A DNA stretch of 64,000 bases, taken from assembly GCF_030503875.2 (NCBI RefSeq), contig NZ_CP129968.2, forward strand, positions 2,754,001-2,818,000, given 5' to 3'. How positions within the stretch are numbered: position 1 is the first letter of the stretch; every line of letters begins with the position of its first letter. Made by a program: the position numbers and the translations under genes. Of this stretch, positions 38,383 to 47,793 are shown in pieces. Below the pieces are notes generated by a model that did not search any database, was not told the DNA's origin, and was given only the letters and a program-made list of their open reading frames with translations. This DNA comes from Marivirga arenosa (GTDB lineage Bacteria; Bacteroidota; Bacteroidia; Cytophagales; Cyclobacteriaceae).

Positions 38383-39279
38383 ATGAGCAAAGAAAAAAAA
38401 TATAGAAAGAAGAAAAAGCTTGGGCACTATCCTTTTGTAAGCGTCATATTAAGTATGACGCTTGCCTTATTTATTCTAGGTTTATTCGCACTTTTAATTA
38501 CCACCACTTCCTCTCTAACAAAAGTGATTCAGCAAAATGTGGAGATGCAAGTATATTTAAATTCAAATTTATCTGAACCGCAACAGTTAAGGATAAGTAA
38601 ATCATTAGCTTCAAAAGCTTATATTCTTAAGGGAGAAGATATTGAATCAGTGAGATTTATTTCCAAAAAAGAAGCTGCTGAAAAATTTATTGAAGATACT
38701 GGTGAAGACTTCATGGAATTCTTGGGTGATAACCCTCTAAAAGATGCGTATATCGTTAAAATCTCATCAGATTTTCATTCTTCTGAAAAAATGCTTGAAG
38801 TACAAAAAGACATAGAGAAAATTAACGGTGTTTTTGAGGTTATTTACACCAATAACATGGTACAAAGTATCAATGAAAACATCACAAAAATTAGTATTGT
38901 GCTATTAAGTATCTCAATCTTACTATTTATTGTGATCGGTATTTTGATTAACAATACAATAAAATTAGCATTGTTTTCACAAAGATTTTTAATAAGAAGT
39001 ATGCAACTTGTGGGCGCAACTAAAGGTTTTATCAGAAAACCATTTATTTATCGTTCCATTTTACATGGAATAGTTTCTGCCACAATTGCTGCAGCTTTAT
39101 TGTATGGATTATTAGCATATGGTAGCGAGCAATTGGAAGGTTTAGCAGAATTACAAAACCAACAAATGCAATTGATAATTTTTGGTGGATTAATTTTAAC
39201 CGGTATTATCATTGCAACTTTTAGTACTTACAGAGCCATGCAAAAATATATGGCAATGTCTTTAGATGAATTATATTAA
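38383..39279 (+). CDS. ftsX: Cell division ABC-type protein FtsX
   Basis: 298 residues. A basic N terminus, a first helix (about 16-40), an extracytoplasmic FtsX domain (VEMQVYLNSNLSEPQQLRI, VRFISKKEAAEKFIED, PLKDAYIVKIS) and three further helices near 168-190, 220-245 and 262-285. Together with FtsE it controls peptidoglycan hydrolases at the septum. FtsE is not adjacent, which is normal in this phylum. It opens the tight ftsX - DUF3098 - uppP - truB - ribF run. Confidence 0.94.
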   Translation: MSKEKKYRKKKKLGHYPFVSVILSMTLALFILGLFALLITTTSSLTKVIQQNVEMQVYLNSNLSEPQQLRISKSLASKAYILKGEDIESVRFISKKEAAEKFIEDTGEDFMEFLGDNPLKDAYIVKISSDFHSSEKMLEVQKDIEKINGVFEVIYTNNMVQSINENITKISIVLLSISILLFIVIGILINNTIKLALFSQRFLIRSMQLVGATKGFIRKPFIYRSILHGIVSATIAAALLYGLLAYGSEQLEGLAELQNQQMQLIIFGGLILTGIIIATFSTYRAMQKYMAMSLDELY

Positions 39280-39288
39280 ATAATATTT

Positions 39289-39498
39289 ATGTCAGAGAAA
39301 AAGAAACTAGCATTTGGTAAAAGCAATTATATTTTAATGATTGCTGGAATTTTAACTCTTATCACAGGATTTATCATTATGACATTAGATTCCGAACAAT
39401 ATGGTTTTGGATTTCTTGGTCTTACATTAGGTCCTATAATCGTTTTTATAGGTTTCATAGTAGAAATATTTGCAATTCTTAAGCGACCTAAACACTAA
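39289..39498 (+). CDS. DUF3098 small membrane protein
   Basis: 69 residues with two membrane helices (about 14-32 and 42-63) around a short loop (LDSEQYGFGFLGLTLGP). DUF3098 proteins are found next to ftsX and uppP in Bacteroidota as here, and have no assigned role. It lies 9 bases downstream of ftsX and its stop is one base before the uppP ATG. Confidence 0.9.
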   Translation: MSEKKKLAFGKSNYILMIAGILTLITGFIIMTLDSEQYGFGFLGLTLGPIIVFIGFIVEIFAILKRPKH

Positions 39499-39499
39499 A

Positions 39500-40297
39500 A
39501 TGGGAGTATTAGAAGCTATTATCCTTGGTATCATCCAAGGATTATCTGAGTTTTTACCAATTAGCAGTAGCGGTCATTTAGAAATCGGAGCAGTATTATT
39601 AAACGCACATACTTCTGAAAGCTTATTATTTTCAGTATTAGTTCATGCTGCCACTGCATTATCGACTATAATAGTTTTCCGAAAAGACATTGGAAATATC
39701 TTTCAAGATCTATTTAAATTCAAATGGAACGAATCTTATGATTTTGTATCCAAAATAGTGCTGTCTATGATTCCAATTGGAATTATAGGAGTCTTTTTTG
39801 AAGATCAAGTTGAAAGCTTCTTTACAGGTAATTTACTTTTGGTTGGCAGTATGCTTTTGGTAACAGCAGTTTTACTCGCATTTACAGAAACTGTAAAATC
39901 AAAAGAAGGAGGAAATGTAAACTATTGGCAGGCTCTTGTAATTGGAATAGCTCAATCTATCGCTATTCTTCCTGGAATTTCAAGGTCAGGGGCTACTATA
40001 GCAACTGCCTTGTTAATAGGGGTTAATAAAGAGAAGGCAGCAAGGTTTTCATTTTTAATGGTCCTTGTACCGATTTTAGGTGCTTCTTTCTTAAAAGTTT
40101 TAGATTACCTAGAACAACCCGCTGTGGAAAGTCAAACTTCATCACTTGCTTTACTACTAGGTTTTTTAATGGCTTTTCTTGCTGGTCTATTTGCTTGCAA
40201 AGCCATGATTAAAATTGTTAAAGAAGGAAAATTACTTTATTTCGCTATTTATTGTGCGATCATTGGAAGTATAGCTATAATAAGCCAGTTAATATGA
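39500..40297 (+). CDS. uppP: Undecaprenyl-diphosphatase UppP (BacA)
   Basis: Recycles undecaprenyl pyrophosphate to the monophosphate carrier for peptidoglycan and other envelope polymers. 265 residues from the ATG at 39500; the frame reaches a TTG at 39470 inside the DUF3098 gene, but the ATG fits the family start MGVLEAIILGIIQG. The two active-site motifs are LSEFLPISSSGHL and PGISRSGATIATALL. It has about eight membrane helices. Its TGA overlaps the truB ATG by one base in the ATGA form. Confidence 0.95.
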   Translation: MGVLEAIILGIIQGLSEFLPISSSGHLEIGAVLLNAHTSESLLFSVLVHAATALSTIIVFRKDIGNIFQDLFKFKWNESYDFVSKIVLSMIPIGIIGVFFEDQVESFFTGNLLLVGSMLLVTAVLLAFTETVKSKEGGNVNYWQALVIGIAQSIAILPGISRSGATIATALLIGVNKEKAARFSFLMVLVPILGASFLKVLDYLEQPAVESQTSSLALLLGFLMAFLAGLFACKAMIKIVKEGKLLYFAIYCAIIGSIAIISQLI

Positions 40298-40989
40298 GTG
40301 AGGAGCAAAATGGCTATAATGAGGGAAAAGTACTCCTTATTGATAAACCATTAAATTGGACATCTTTTGATGTTGTTAAAAAATTAAGATACACCTTAAA
40401 GGTTAAGAAAATTGGTCATGCAGGCACATTAGATCCCTTAGCAACGGGATTACTTATCCTATGTACTGGTAAGATGACGAAGTCTATTGAAAAATATCAA
40501 GCTCAACAAAAAGAATATACTGGAGAGTTTACTATTGGATATACAACCCCTTCCTATGATTTGGAAACTGAACCTGAATTCCAAAAGTCAACTGAAAATA
40601 TTTCGTTAGAGGATTTAAAAAAGGCCACCGAAAACTTTATTGGTGAAATTGAACAAACCCCTCCTATTTTTTCTGCTGTTAAAAAAGATGGTAAAAGAGC
40701 ATATGAATTAGCTCGAGAAGGTAAGGATGTGAAATTAAAATCGAGAAAGGTAAATATTGAAGAGTTTGAAATTATCGATTTTCAAAATCAAAAAGTAAAG
40801 TTTAGAGTTAGTTGCTCAAAAGGCACATACATTAGAAGCCTGGCAAATGATTTTGGTGAGATACTTGGTGTAGGTGCTTACTTATCAGAATTAAGAAGAA
40901 CAAAAATCGGTAACTTTTCAGTTGATGATGCTGAAAACCTGAGTGAATTTGTAGAAAAACATAAAGCAAGCGTCAATGATCGTCCATGA
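40294..40989 (+). CDS. truB: tRNA pseudouridine(55) synthase TruB
   Basis: Makes pseudouridine 55 in the T loop of tRNAs. 231 residues starting at the ATG at 40294, which overlaps the uppP stop codon. The catalytic Asp47 is in GHAGTLDPLATGLL; KPLNWTSFDVV, PPIFSAVKKDGKRAYELAREG and CSKGTYIRSLANDFGE are family motifs. The long form's C-terminal PUA extension is short or absent. An upstream in-frame Met at 40252 lies within uppP and is rejected. Overlaps ribF by 14 bases. Confidence 0.95.
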   Translation: MSEEQNGYNEGKVLLIDKPLNWTSFDVVKKLRYTLKVKKIGHAGTLDPLATGLLILCTGKMTKSIEKYQAQQKEYTGEFTIGYTTPSYDLETEPEFQKSTENISLEDLKKATENFIGEIEQTPPIFSAVKKDGKRAYELAREGKDVKLKSRKVNIEEFEIIDFQNQKVKFRVSCSKGTYIRSLANDFGEILGVGAYLSELRRTKIGNFSVDDAENLSEFVEKHKASVNDRP

Positions 40990-41914
40990 CGGGTATGAAA
41001 ATTTAGAAGGTATAAAAAATGCTGTGGTCACCATCGGTACATTTGATGGCGTTCATATCGGGCATCAAGAAATAATCAGTCGTATTATTGATTTGGCTAA
41101 ATCAGTTGATGGGGAAACTGCTTTAGTAACCTTTTGGCCACATCCAAGATATGTATTAGGCAAAAATCCAGATCACCTAAAACTATTAACCACTTTTGAT
41201 GAAAAAGCTGAGATTTTAGAGCAATTAGGTCTAGATCATTTGGTAAGAGTAAATTTCACTAAAGAATTTTCTCGCTGGACCTCAGAACAATTTATTCAAA
41301 GAATTATAATATTAGCTTTACATACCAAAAGATTAGTAATTGGATATGATCATCGTTTCGGTAAAGACCGAGAAGGTGGTTTTGAACATTTAAAAAATAA
41401 TGCTAAGCGATACGGCTTTGATGTTGAGGAAATATCAAAACAAACTATAGATAATGTAGGTATCAGTTCGACTAAAATACGTAATGCAGTTGAAGAAGGA
41501 AATGTACAACATGCTCATGATTTTTTAGGTAGATATTATGAAATAAATGGCGTAGTGGTGAGTGGTGACAAAATCGGTAAAACACTCGGCTTCGCAACTG
41601 CGAATATTGATGTTGAAGAGAAATATAAATTAATACCAGCTGATGGGGCTTATGCAGTTTTAGCAACTGTAAAAAACAAAACCTATCATGCAATGCTTAA
41701 TATTGGGTACAGACCTACTGTAGATGGTAAAACAAAAAGGATTGAAGCTAATCTTTTTGATTTCAATGACAGTATTTATGATGAGAAAATTAAAATTACT
41801 TTCATAAAAAAGTTAAGAGATGAAATAAAATTCAACTCCAAAGAGGAACTTAGTGACCAGCTAACGAAAGATAAAGAAAATGCGATACAAATCTTAAATC
41901 AGCATATTCAATAA
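40976..41914 (+). CDS. ribF: Bifunctional riboflavin kinase / FMN adenylyltransferase RibF
   Basis: Converts riboflavin to FMN and then FAD. 312 residues. The N-terminal nucleotidyltransferase domain has VTIGTFDGVHIGHQ, FWPHPRYVLGK, GYDHRFGKDREGG and ISSTKIRNAVEEGN. The C-terminal flavokinase domain has GDKIGKTLGFATANI, PADGAYAV, NIGYRPTVDG and EANLFDF. Starts within the last codons of truB. Last gene of the ftsX-to-ribF string. Confidence 0.96.
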   Translation: MIVHDGYENLEGIKNAVVTIGTFDGVHIGHQEIISRIIDLAKSVDGETALVTFWPHPRYVLGKNPDHLKLLTTFDEKAEILEQLGLDHLVRVNFTKEFSRWTSEQFIQRIIILALHTKRLVIGYDHRFGKDREGGFEHLKNNAKRYGFDVEEISKQTIDNVGISSTKIRNAVEEGNVQHAHDFLGRYYEINGVVVSGDKIGKTLGFATANIDVEEKYKLIPADGAYAVLATVKNKTYHAMLNIGYRPTVDGKTKRIEANLFDFNDSIYDEKIKITFIKKLRDEIKFNSKEELSDQLTKDKENAIQILNQHIQ

Positions 41915-41977
41915 CCATTAAATTAATTAACTTAGAGTAAGATTACATTTAATCAGGAGCTTTTAAATAGATAAAAA

Positions 41978-42673
41978 ATGATTAATAAAGTAGTTAAAAA
42001 TGCTAGTGAAGCAGTAAAAGACATACCTGATAATGCAGTATTGATGTTAGGAGGTTTTGGTTTGTGCGGTATTCCTGAAAACAGTATTTCTGCATTATTA
42101 GATAGTAAAGTAAAAGGATTGACCTGCATTTCTAATAATGCGGGTGTAGATGATTTTGGTATCGGACTTTTATTAAAAACTCACCAAGTAAAGAAAATGA
42201 TCTCTTCATATGTAGGAGAAAATGCAGAGTTTGAGAGGCAACTTCTTTCTGGTGAATTAGAAGTAGAACTTATACCTCAAGGTACTTTAGCTGAAAGGGT
42301 AAGAGCTGGTGGTGCTGGTATTCCTGCATTTTTTACGCCAGCAGGCTTTGGGACTGAAGTTGCCGAAGGTAAAGAAACTAGAGAGTTCGATGGTAAAATG
42401 TATCTATTAGAATCTGGATTAACAGCTGATTTTTCATTGGTGAAAGCCTGGAAAGGCGATACTGCTGGAAATTTAATATTTAAGGGTACCGCCAGAAACT
42501 TCAATCCTATGATGGCAGCAGCTGGTAAAATAACTATTGCTGAAGTTGAAGAATTAGTACCTGCAGGTGAATTAGATCCTAATGAAATTCATACTCCTGG
42601 AATATACGTGCAACGTATTTTCGAAGGTAAAAATTATGAAAAAAGAATAGAACAAAGAACTGTAAGATCTTAA
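41978..42673 (+). CDS. scoA: 3-oxoacid CoA-transferase subunit A
   Basis: 231 residues of CoA-transferase family I, alpha subunit: [54 protein letters not shown] and GGMAF-equivalent [12 protein letters not shown]. With subunit B it moves CoA between succinyl-CoA and acetoacetate, in ketone-body or short-chain fatty acid metabolism. It is followed by scoB after 3 bases. Substrate assignment follows the family; butyrate-acetoacetate CoA-transferase is an alternative. Confidence 0.92.
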   Translation: MINKVVKNASEAVKDIPDNAVLMLGGFGLCGIPENSISALLDSKVKGLTCISNNAGVDDFGIGLLLKTHQVKKMISSYVGENAEFERQLLSGELEVELIPQGTLAERVRAGGAGIPAFFTPAGFGTEVAEGKETREFDGKMYLLESGLTADFSLVKAWKGDTAGNLIFKGTARNFNPMMAAAGKITIAEVEELVPAGELDPNEIHTPGIYVQRIFEGKNYEKRIEQRTVRS

Positions 42674-42676
42674 GTT

Positions 42677-43339
42677 ATGGCACTAGATAAAATTGGAATA
42701 GCAAAAAGAATAGCTCAGGAAGTACAAGATGGAATGTATATTAATCTTGGTATTGGTATACCAACCCTAGTTGCCAATTATATCCCTGATGCTTTAGATG
42801 TAGTATTACAATCAGAAAATGGTTTACTAGGCATTGGCCAATTCCCTACTGAAGATGAAGTGGATGCTGATTTAATTAATGCTGGTAAACAAACCATTAC
42901 CATGCGCGATGGATCAGTATTATTTGATTCTTCTGAAAGCTTTGCCATGATTAGAGGTGGGCATGTAGACCTGACTATTTTAGGGGCCATGGAGGTTTCC
43001 GAAAATGGTGACATTGCCAACTGGAAAATTCCAGGAAAGATGGTAAAAGGAATGGGTGGAGCGATGGATTTAGTAGCTTCAGCTAAAAATATAATTGTTG
43101 CCATGCAACATACTAGCCGAAGTGGTGATTCTAAACTTTTAAAAGAATGTACACTTCCAATAACAGGCTTGAATTGTGTAAAGAAAATTGTGACCAATTT
43201 AGCAGTTCTAGAAGTTCAGGAAGAAGGTGGTTTCAAATTAATCGAAAGAGCTCCAGGTGTTAGCGTTGATGAAATAAAAGAAGCCACAGCTGGTAAGCTA
43301 ATTATTGAAGGCGATATACCTGAAATGAAAATTGATTAA
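42677..43339 (+). CDS. scoB: 3-oxoacid CoA-transferase subunit B
   Basis: 220 residues with catalytic Glu47 in VLQSENGLLGIG, the thioester-forming residue of the family. Also NLGIGIPTLVANYIP, GGHVDLTILGAMEVSENGD and VVAMQHTSRSGDSK-like segments (the last as IVAMQHTSRSGDSKLL). Together with the preceding gene it forms the heteromeric enzyme. It ends one base before the M48 protease ATG, suggesting cotranscription that is probably not functional coupling. Confidence 0.92.
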   Translation: MALDKIGIAKRIAQEVQDGMYINLGIGIPTLVANYIPDALDVVLQSENGLLGIGQFPTEDEVDADLINAGKQTITMRDGSVLFDSSESFAMIRGGHVDLTILGAMEVSENGDIANWKIPGKMVKGMGGAMDLVASAKNIIVAMQHTSRSGDSKLLKECTLPITGLNCVKKIVTNLAVLEVQEEGGFKLIERAPGVSVDEIKEATAGKLIIEGDIPEMKID

Positions 43340-43340
43340 T

Positions 43341-44159
43341 ATGAGAAAGCTAAATGTAAGCGTATTTTTAATTGCACTACTCAGTACATTCATTTTCAAA
43401 GCTTGTAAAGACAAGAATGATGATTTTGTATTCCTTTCAATTGAAGAGGATGTGGACTTAGGGGCTCAAGTAGCAGCCGAAATAGAAAATGATCCTGAAC
43501 AATTTCCTGTTTTAGATGAGGCAGAATACGCAGATGCTTATACCTATTTAAATGGATTATTAGATGAAATATTAAATTCAGGAGAAGTAGCTTATAAAGA
43601 AGAGTTTGCTTGGGATATTCATATTATAGAAGACGACTCCACATTAAATGCATTTGCAACACCAGGTGGTTATATTTATGTGTATACAGGTTTAATAAAA
43701 TATCTTGATCAAGAAGATGATTTAATGGGGGTTTTAGGTCACGAAGTTGCACATTCGGACTTAAGACATACAAGCAAGAACTTACAAGTTCAATATGGTT
43801 TAAGTTTTTTAATCAGCTTAATATCAGGTAATAATTCTAGTGATTTAACAAAAATAGCAGGCCAAATAGCAGGTACAGCAACTGGATTAACTTTTTCTCG
43901 TGCTTATGAAAAAGAAGCCGATGATAAATCCGTTGAATATTTGGCTAAAACACCTTACGCATGCAATGGGGCTTATTCATTTTTTCAAAAGTTAATTGAT
44001 GAAGGGAATTCAGGTAGACTTCCTGCTTTTTTAAGTACTCATCCAAACCCAGAGGATAGAGTGGAAGATATTAATGTAAAAGCTGATGAATTAGGATGTG
44101 ATACAAACCCTTTAAATCCTGCAAGTTATCAGGATTTCAAAAATATGTTACCGAATTAG
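43341..44159 (+). CDS. M48 family metalloprotease, lipoprotein
   Basis: 272 residues from the ATG at 43341 (the frame also reaches a TTG at 43332 inside scoB). A signal peptide with FKAC (Cys22) suggests a lipid anchor. The zinc site is HEVAH at residues 134-138 with the third ligand Glu in YEKEADDKSVEYL. A LSTHPNPEDRVEDI segment is typical of M48B/BepA-like proteases. Such proteases take part in outer-membrane quality control (BepA, LoiP). No TPR domain follows, unlike BepA. Confidence 0.92.
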   Translation: MRKLNVSVFLIALLSTFIFKACKDKNDDFVFLSIEEDVDLGAQVAAEIENDPEQFPVLDEAEYADAYTYLNGLLDEILNSGEVAYKEEFAWDIHIIEDDSTLNAFATPGGYIYVYTGLIKYLDQEDDLMGVLGHEVAHSDLRHTSKNLQVQYGLSFLISLISGNNSSDLTKIAGQIAGTATGLTFSRAYEKEADDKSVEYLAKTPYACNGAYSFFQKLIDEGNSGRLPAFLSTHPNPEDRVEDINVKADELGCDTNPLNPASYQDFKNMLPN

Positions 44160-44190
44160 TATAAAGTATAATATAGATAGAAGAGCAATA

Positions 44191-44529
44191 ATGAAGAAAT
44201 CGAACATTAATTTCGAAATTGAATTAGATAAAGATAACGTACCTGAGAAAATCAATTGGAGCGCCACTGATGCAGGTAATGAATTGACAGAGACAAAGAG
44301 CATCAGTATATCGCTTTGGGATCATATTCAGAAAAACTCAATGAGAATCGATTTATGGACTAAAGAAATGCCTGTTGATGAAATGAAAAGGTTTTATATT
44401 GATTGCTTGGGTGGAATGGCACAAAGCGTATTAAATTCTACTGGTGATGAATTTATGGCTGAGGAAATGAATATGCTTTGCGAAAAATTAGTGAAGCATC
44501 TTGAACGAGAAATGAAAGAACAAAAATAA
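44191..44529 (+). CDS. gldC: Gliding motility protein GldC
   Basis: 112 residues. The sequence INWSATDAGNELTETKSISI and SLWDHIQKNSMRIDLWTKEM with EMKRFYIDCLGGMAQSVL match the GldC family. GldC is a soluble protein linked to gliding and the type IX secretion system; it is cytoplasmic and assists the lipoprotein GldB. GldB, usually its neighbour in Flavobacteria, is not here. It is followed by a hairpin closed by a UUCG loop. Confidence 0.92.
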   Translation: MKKSNINFEIELDKDNVPEKINWSATDAGNELTETKSISISLWDHIQKNSMRIDLWTKEMPVDEMKRFYIDCLGGMAQSVLNSTGDEFMAEEMNMLCEKLVKHLEREMKEQK

Positions 44530-44531
44530 AT

Positions 44532-44555
44532 GAAAGGTGGCTTCGGTCACCTTTT
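44532..44555 (+). terminator. UUCG-capped terminator after gldC
   Basis: Stem 44533-44541 with 44546-44554, closed by a C(TTCG)G loop, followed by T. The PH-domain gene ends at 44555 on the other strand. Confidence 0.75.
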
Positions 44556-44935
44556 CAGTTTATCATATAGCTTGATAATATCTTTTGTACTTCATACACA
44601 TCAACTGAATCATTAAACTCTTTATTTACCTTAGGATATTCATTGCCTACCAAATAAATTTTGAGGCTAGCCTTTGAATCAAACTCCTTTGAAGCCTCAA
44701 TACTGATACTTTCAATTTTTGAATAAGGTATAAAATAATATTCGATAGTTTTATCTTCCTTTTTTCTATGTTCTTCAATAATGAGCCTTTTATTGGTAAA
44801 GATATAGGTATCATGATCTATTTTGAACCCCACATCTACTATCTCATCATTTATAAACAAATTACTATATTCTTCGATAAGCTTAGTAGTTTCAATTACA
44901 CCAGAATTTGAATGAAAAAATGATAGAATTCCCAT
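44555..44935 (-). CDS. Bacterial PH-domain protein (bPH_1 type)
   Basis: 126 residues with the bPH_1 pattern: YIFTNKRLIIEEHR, IEYYFIPYSKIESISIEAS and KASLKIYLVG. No signal or membrane helix. Function unknown; the family's structural role is a YjcD/YvbH-like PH-fold module. It is convergent with gldC. The start at 44935 gives the usual N-terminal helix. No adjacent minus-strand partner within 60 bases. Confidence 0.85.
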   Translation of the reverse strand: MGILSFFHSNSGVIETTKLIEEYSNLFINDEIVDVGFKIDHDTYIFTNKRLIIEEHRKKEDKTIEYYFIPYSKIESISIEASKEFDSKASLKIYLVGNEYPKVNKEFNDSVDVYEVQKILSSYMIN

Positions 44936-45002
44936 AGCATTATATTAATAGTTATAATAATTAACGAGAAATCTTGATAAAGGTATGTGATTATTTATAT
45001 TA

Positions 45003-46286
45003 CTAAAATAATAAACCTAGTTCAAATTTTAATTGATGATAATTAAAAGTTTTATCACCTCCTTGAATTCTACCGGAGTTTAGATAGAAATTATTCGCTT
45101 GGTATCTCAATCTATTAATGACTTTAAATTTGTCTGATATCGAGAAATTCACCCCCACAACAGTCCATATACCAAATGAATTATTCGGTTCTAATTTCTG
45201 TGTACTATTTTCAAATATGTTTTCTTCTCCAATATTTCCAGTTTTAGGTTTTCTCCTAACAAGATAATTTGTTGAAACATTTAAAAATCTAGTATATGTA
45301 TAACCAATACCAAAGTATGGTACATTTTTACTTTCACTAAATTCCTTACCAAATCCAAATGGTATATCAAGTTGATCGAATTCAAACGTTAAATTATAAT
45401 TATATATCCAATACTTATTTGCTGTTGCTATAGTTTCGACTGAATAAGTATAATTAGAAATATAATGGGGAGAAATAAGAATAAAGTAACTGCTTGAAGA
45501 TCTTAATTTATATTTAAGATCTACACCAAAAAAGATATTATTCCATCTAATTCCAGTAAGTTCATTTATCCTATTTGTTGAGATTCTAGATGAAGTCCAG
45601 GAGGTACTCAATCCTATGAAAGTACCAATTTCTAATGAAGGATTTAATCGCTTTTCATCAATAAATATTTTATATTTCTGATTATTACATTCGTGGTAAT
45701 TTTTCAATATATGTACTAAGCTTTTATAGGTTAAGTTTAAGGACGTTATTTTATCATACAATCCATAGCAGTCACTTAATAAGACATTTAAAGTAGATAT
45801 ATACTCCTTATTATATTTTACTACCACATCTCCTTCTTTATTCTTTTTATTTGATTCAGTATTTTTTAACTTATATAATTTCTTATTTTTTTCTAGATAA
45901 AAATCTGACTGATACTTGTAAAGACTAACCTTCCCTTTAAATAATAATTGAAAAAAATGAAATGATGGGTTTCCAAACCTTAAAATACTTTTTTTATAAT
46001 AAAATTCCCCTTTGCTATTCTTGTATGCTATAATTTCTTCGGTGGGAATTAATTTTCTTTCAATAGTATTCGATTCAATAAAGAAGCCATTTCTGTCGTG
46101 TAGAGGATCATTTACTCGTCTTATATCTCCAAATAAAGTATCATTTGATTGTAAAACCAGAAACTCCTGATAATTTTCGTTTTGTGATTTTAATTTATTA
46201 GAAACAAGAATTAAGATAAAAATCAAGATTAGACATTGTAAGATTCTTTTAGTGAAGTCTCTTGAGACTAAATATTTTAATGTCAT
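45003..46286 (-). CDS. Exported protein with C-terminal beta-barrel, unknown function
   Basis: 427 residues. Signal peptide of about 35 residues (ILQCLILIFILILVSNKLKS). The first half (to about 190) is a soluble region beginning YQEFLVLQSNDTLFGDIR; such 'NDTLFGDI' segments occur in Bacteroidota proteins of unknown role. The second half has alternating strands (SLEIGTFIGLSTSW, IFFGVDLKYKL, YFGIGYTYTRF, FGIWTVVGVNFSIS) and ends in KFELGLLF with a terminal Phe, fitting an outer-membrane barrel. I cannot name a function. It is 19 bases downstream of the esterase-like lipoprotein, so probably cotranscribed. Confidence 0.75.
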   Translation of the reverse strand: MTLKYLVSRDFTKRILQCLILIFILILVSNKLKSQNENYQEFLVLQSNDTLFGDIRRVNDPLHDRNGFFIESNTIERKLIPTEEIIAYKNSKGEFYYKKSILRFGNPSFHFFQLLFKGKVSLYKYQSDFYLEKNKKLYKLKNTESNKKNKEGDVVVKYNKEYISTLNVLLSDCYGLYDKITSLNLTYKSLVHILKNYHECNNQKYKIFIDEKRLNPSLEIGTFIGLSTSWTSSRISTNRINELTGIRWNNIFFGVDLKYKLRSSSSYFILISPHYISNYTYSVETIATANKYWIYNYNLTFEFDQLDIPFGFGKEFSESKNVPYFGIGYTYTRFLNVSTNYLVRRKPKTGNIGEENIFENSTQKLEPNNSFGIWTVVGVNFSISDKFKVINRLRYQANNFYLNSGRIQGGDKTFNYHQLKFELGLLF

Positions 46287-46304
46287 ACAAATTTAAATTA
46301 CAAA

Positions 46305-47402
46305 TTAAAAATCATAGTTCATCTTAAACAACCACAATTGTGTTTCCTGATCTTTATTAAAATTATCATCGGAAATAAATAAAACACTTTTACTTCCATC
46401 AGGAAAATTGGGACCAAAAGTTAAGCCTTCAATATTATCAATTCTTATATTATAATCTGAGAAGTCAAGTACTAACCTTTTTGATACAGAATTAAATTCT
46501 GAACCCTCTAAATACTCAATATTTTGTATATCTGATGCTTTTGAGGTATTTACTTGGTAAACTCTAACAAAATTACCCACACCTGTTGTATAAGACCTTT
46601 CCATCACCCATAATGTGTTATCATCAATCCATAATATTTCAGGGACAGAGTTGATATAAAAGCCATCCTCTGGAATTGGCTTTTTTTGTAATGGTTCAAT
46701 TTGATAAGCATATTGAGCTAATACTTTGTTATTCTTAATATCATACCTTACTAAACGAAGTGGATAACTTCCTTTGGTAAAGCCTGGTGAAATTCCATCT
46801 TGTATTAAAGGTAATTCGTTTACATACCATATTATAGTATCATTCTCAAAGCTTAAACTTTCAAAAGCACCATTTTTACGTACTCCCTTATCCTCATAAA
46901 ATCTAAATAATGACGGTGTTTCAATATTTCTTAAAAACTCTCCATTTTTATTAATTTCCCAAATAAACGGATCTATATATCCCCCTATTCTCCCTCCTTC
47001 ACTAGTTATAAAATATGAGTTAGATTTTTTTCTATAGCGAATAGATTCAGGGTCCAACTCATCTTGGGAAAACCTATTATTTAATTCATTTTTCAAATAT
47101 ATAGTATTTAAAAACTCATAGTTTTCAATACCTTCCTCTGAGAATTGAATTTGTAATTTATATAATCTTGCGTCTGAATATTCAGATCTATCATCTGAAA
47201 TAACTATGTACTGATTAGAACCTAAATAATCTATTGATGACAACCCTCCCAAAACACTTTCATCTTTTATTTTATTTGGATCTAGAATTATTTGATCTAC
47301 TAATTCGAAGGAATATTTTAAACTTTCATCTGAAGAATTAGAAAGGCTGCAGGCGGATAAAAACAGTATAATTGAAAATAAACTTACTACTCTAAGATTC
47401 AT
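46305..47402 (-). CDS. Esterase-like-activity-of-phytase family lipoprotein
   Basis: 365 residues from the ATG at 47402; a TTG eight codons upstream extends the frame but the signal starts at MNLRVVS. Signal peptide and lipobox LSAC. The protein resembles the PF13449 beta-propeller family: GGLSSIDYLGSNQYIVISDD, DPESIRYRKKSNSYFITSEG, NGAFESLSFEND, WVMERSYTTGVGNFVRVYQV and NIEGLTFGPNFPDGSKSVLF. The family name comes from similarity to phytases; true activity is unproven. Likely anchored in the envelope and cotranscribed with the barrel gene after it. Confidence 0.88.
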   Translation of the reverse strand: MNLRVVSLFSIILFLSACSLSNSSDESLKYSFELVDQIILDPNKIKDESVLGGLSSIDYLGSNQYIVISDDRSEYSDARLYKLQIQFSEEGIENYEFLNTIYLKNELNNRFSQDELDPESIRYRKKSNSYFITSEGGRIGGYIDPFIWEINKNGEFLRNIETPSLFRFYEDKGVRKNGAFESLSFENDTIIWYVNELPLIQDGISPGFTKGSYPLRLVRYDIKNNKVLAQYAYQIEPLQKKPIPEDGFYINSVPEILWIDDNTLWVMERSYTTGVGNFVRVYQVNTSKASDIQNIEYLEGSEFNSVSKRLVLDFSDYNIRIDNIEGLTFGPNFPDGSKSVLFISDDNFNKDQETQLWLFKMNYDF

Positions 47403-47423
47403 GGAATTCAATAAAATTTTTGT

Positions 47424-47431
47424 CAAAAATA
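47424..47431 (-). promoter_or_regulatory. -7 box TATTTTTG upstream of the esterase-like gene
   Basis: Minus-strand TAnnTTTG element 21 bases before the ATG at 47402. -33 box not clear. Confidence 0.45.
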
Positions 47432-47537
47432 ATCAAATAAATGGGCTTTGGATTCAGAAAAACAGCTTTTATCGAAATTAGATGTTTTCTTTAAAAAATA
47501 TAATTCAAAATTATGCTACTATTGATATTTAAAGGTG

Positions 47538-47545
47538 TACCTTTG
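47538..47545 (+). promoter_or_regulatory. -7 box TACCTTTG upstream of the cold-shock gene
   Basis: Perfect TAnnTTTG element 20 bases before the ATG. The leader is short, so there is no room for a long cold-shock thermosensor UTR. Confidence 0.6.
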
Positions 47546-47565
47546 TGTAAATTAAAATTATTATA

Positions 47566-47757
47566 ATGAATAAAGGAACAGTAAAATTCTTTAATGATTC
47601 AAAAGGCTTTGGATTTATTATTGACGAAAGCACTCAAAAAGATTATTTCGTACACATTTCAGGTCTTATTGATGATGTTAGAGAAAACGATGAAGTTGTT
47701 TATGAGCTTCAAGAAGGTAAAAAAGGTTTAAATGCAGTGAATGTTAAGTTAGCTTAA
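47566..47757 (+). CDS. Cold shock protein, CspA family
   Basis: 63-residue single OB-fold. RNP1 is KGFGFII and RNP2 is DYFVHISGL; MNKGTVKFFNDSKGFGFI is the standard start. Binds single-stranded RNA/DNA as a chaperone. Length matches the family. Single gene with its own promoter and terminator. Whether it is cold-induced cannot be told; the short leader suggests otherwise. Confidence 0.95.
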   Translation: MNKGTVKFFNDSKGFGFIIDESTQKDYFVHISGLIDDVRENDEVVYELQEGKKGLNAVNVKLA

Positions 47758-47793
47758 TTGATAAATATACATTTTTAATACATTTGATTATTG

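Noticed and set aside
47538..47566. Cold-shock thermosensor leader for the CspA-like gene
   Set aside because: The leader from the predicted promoter is under 20 bases, too short for a cspA-type UTR.
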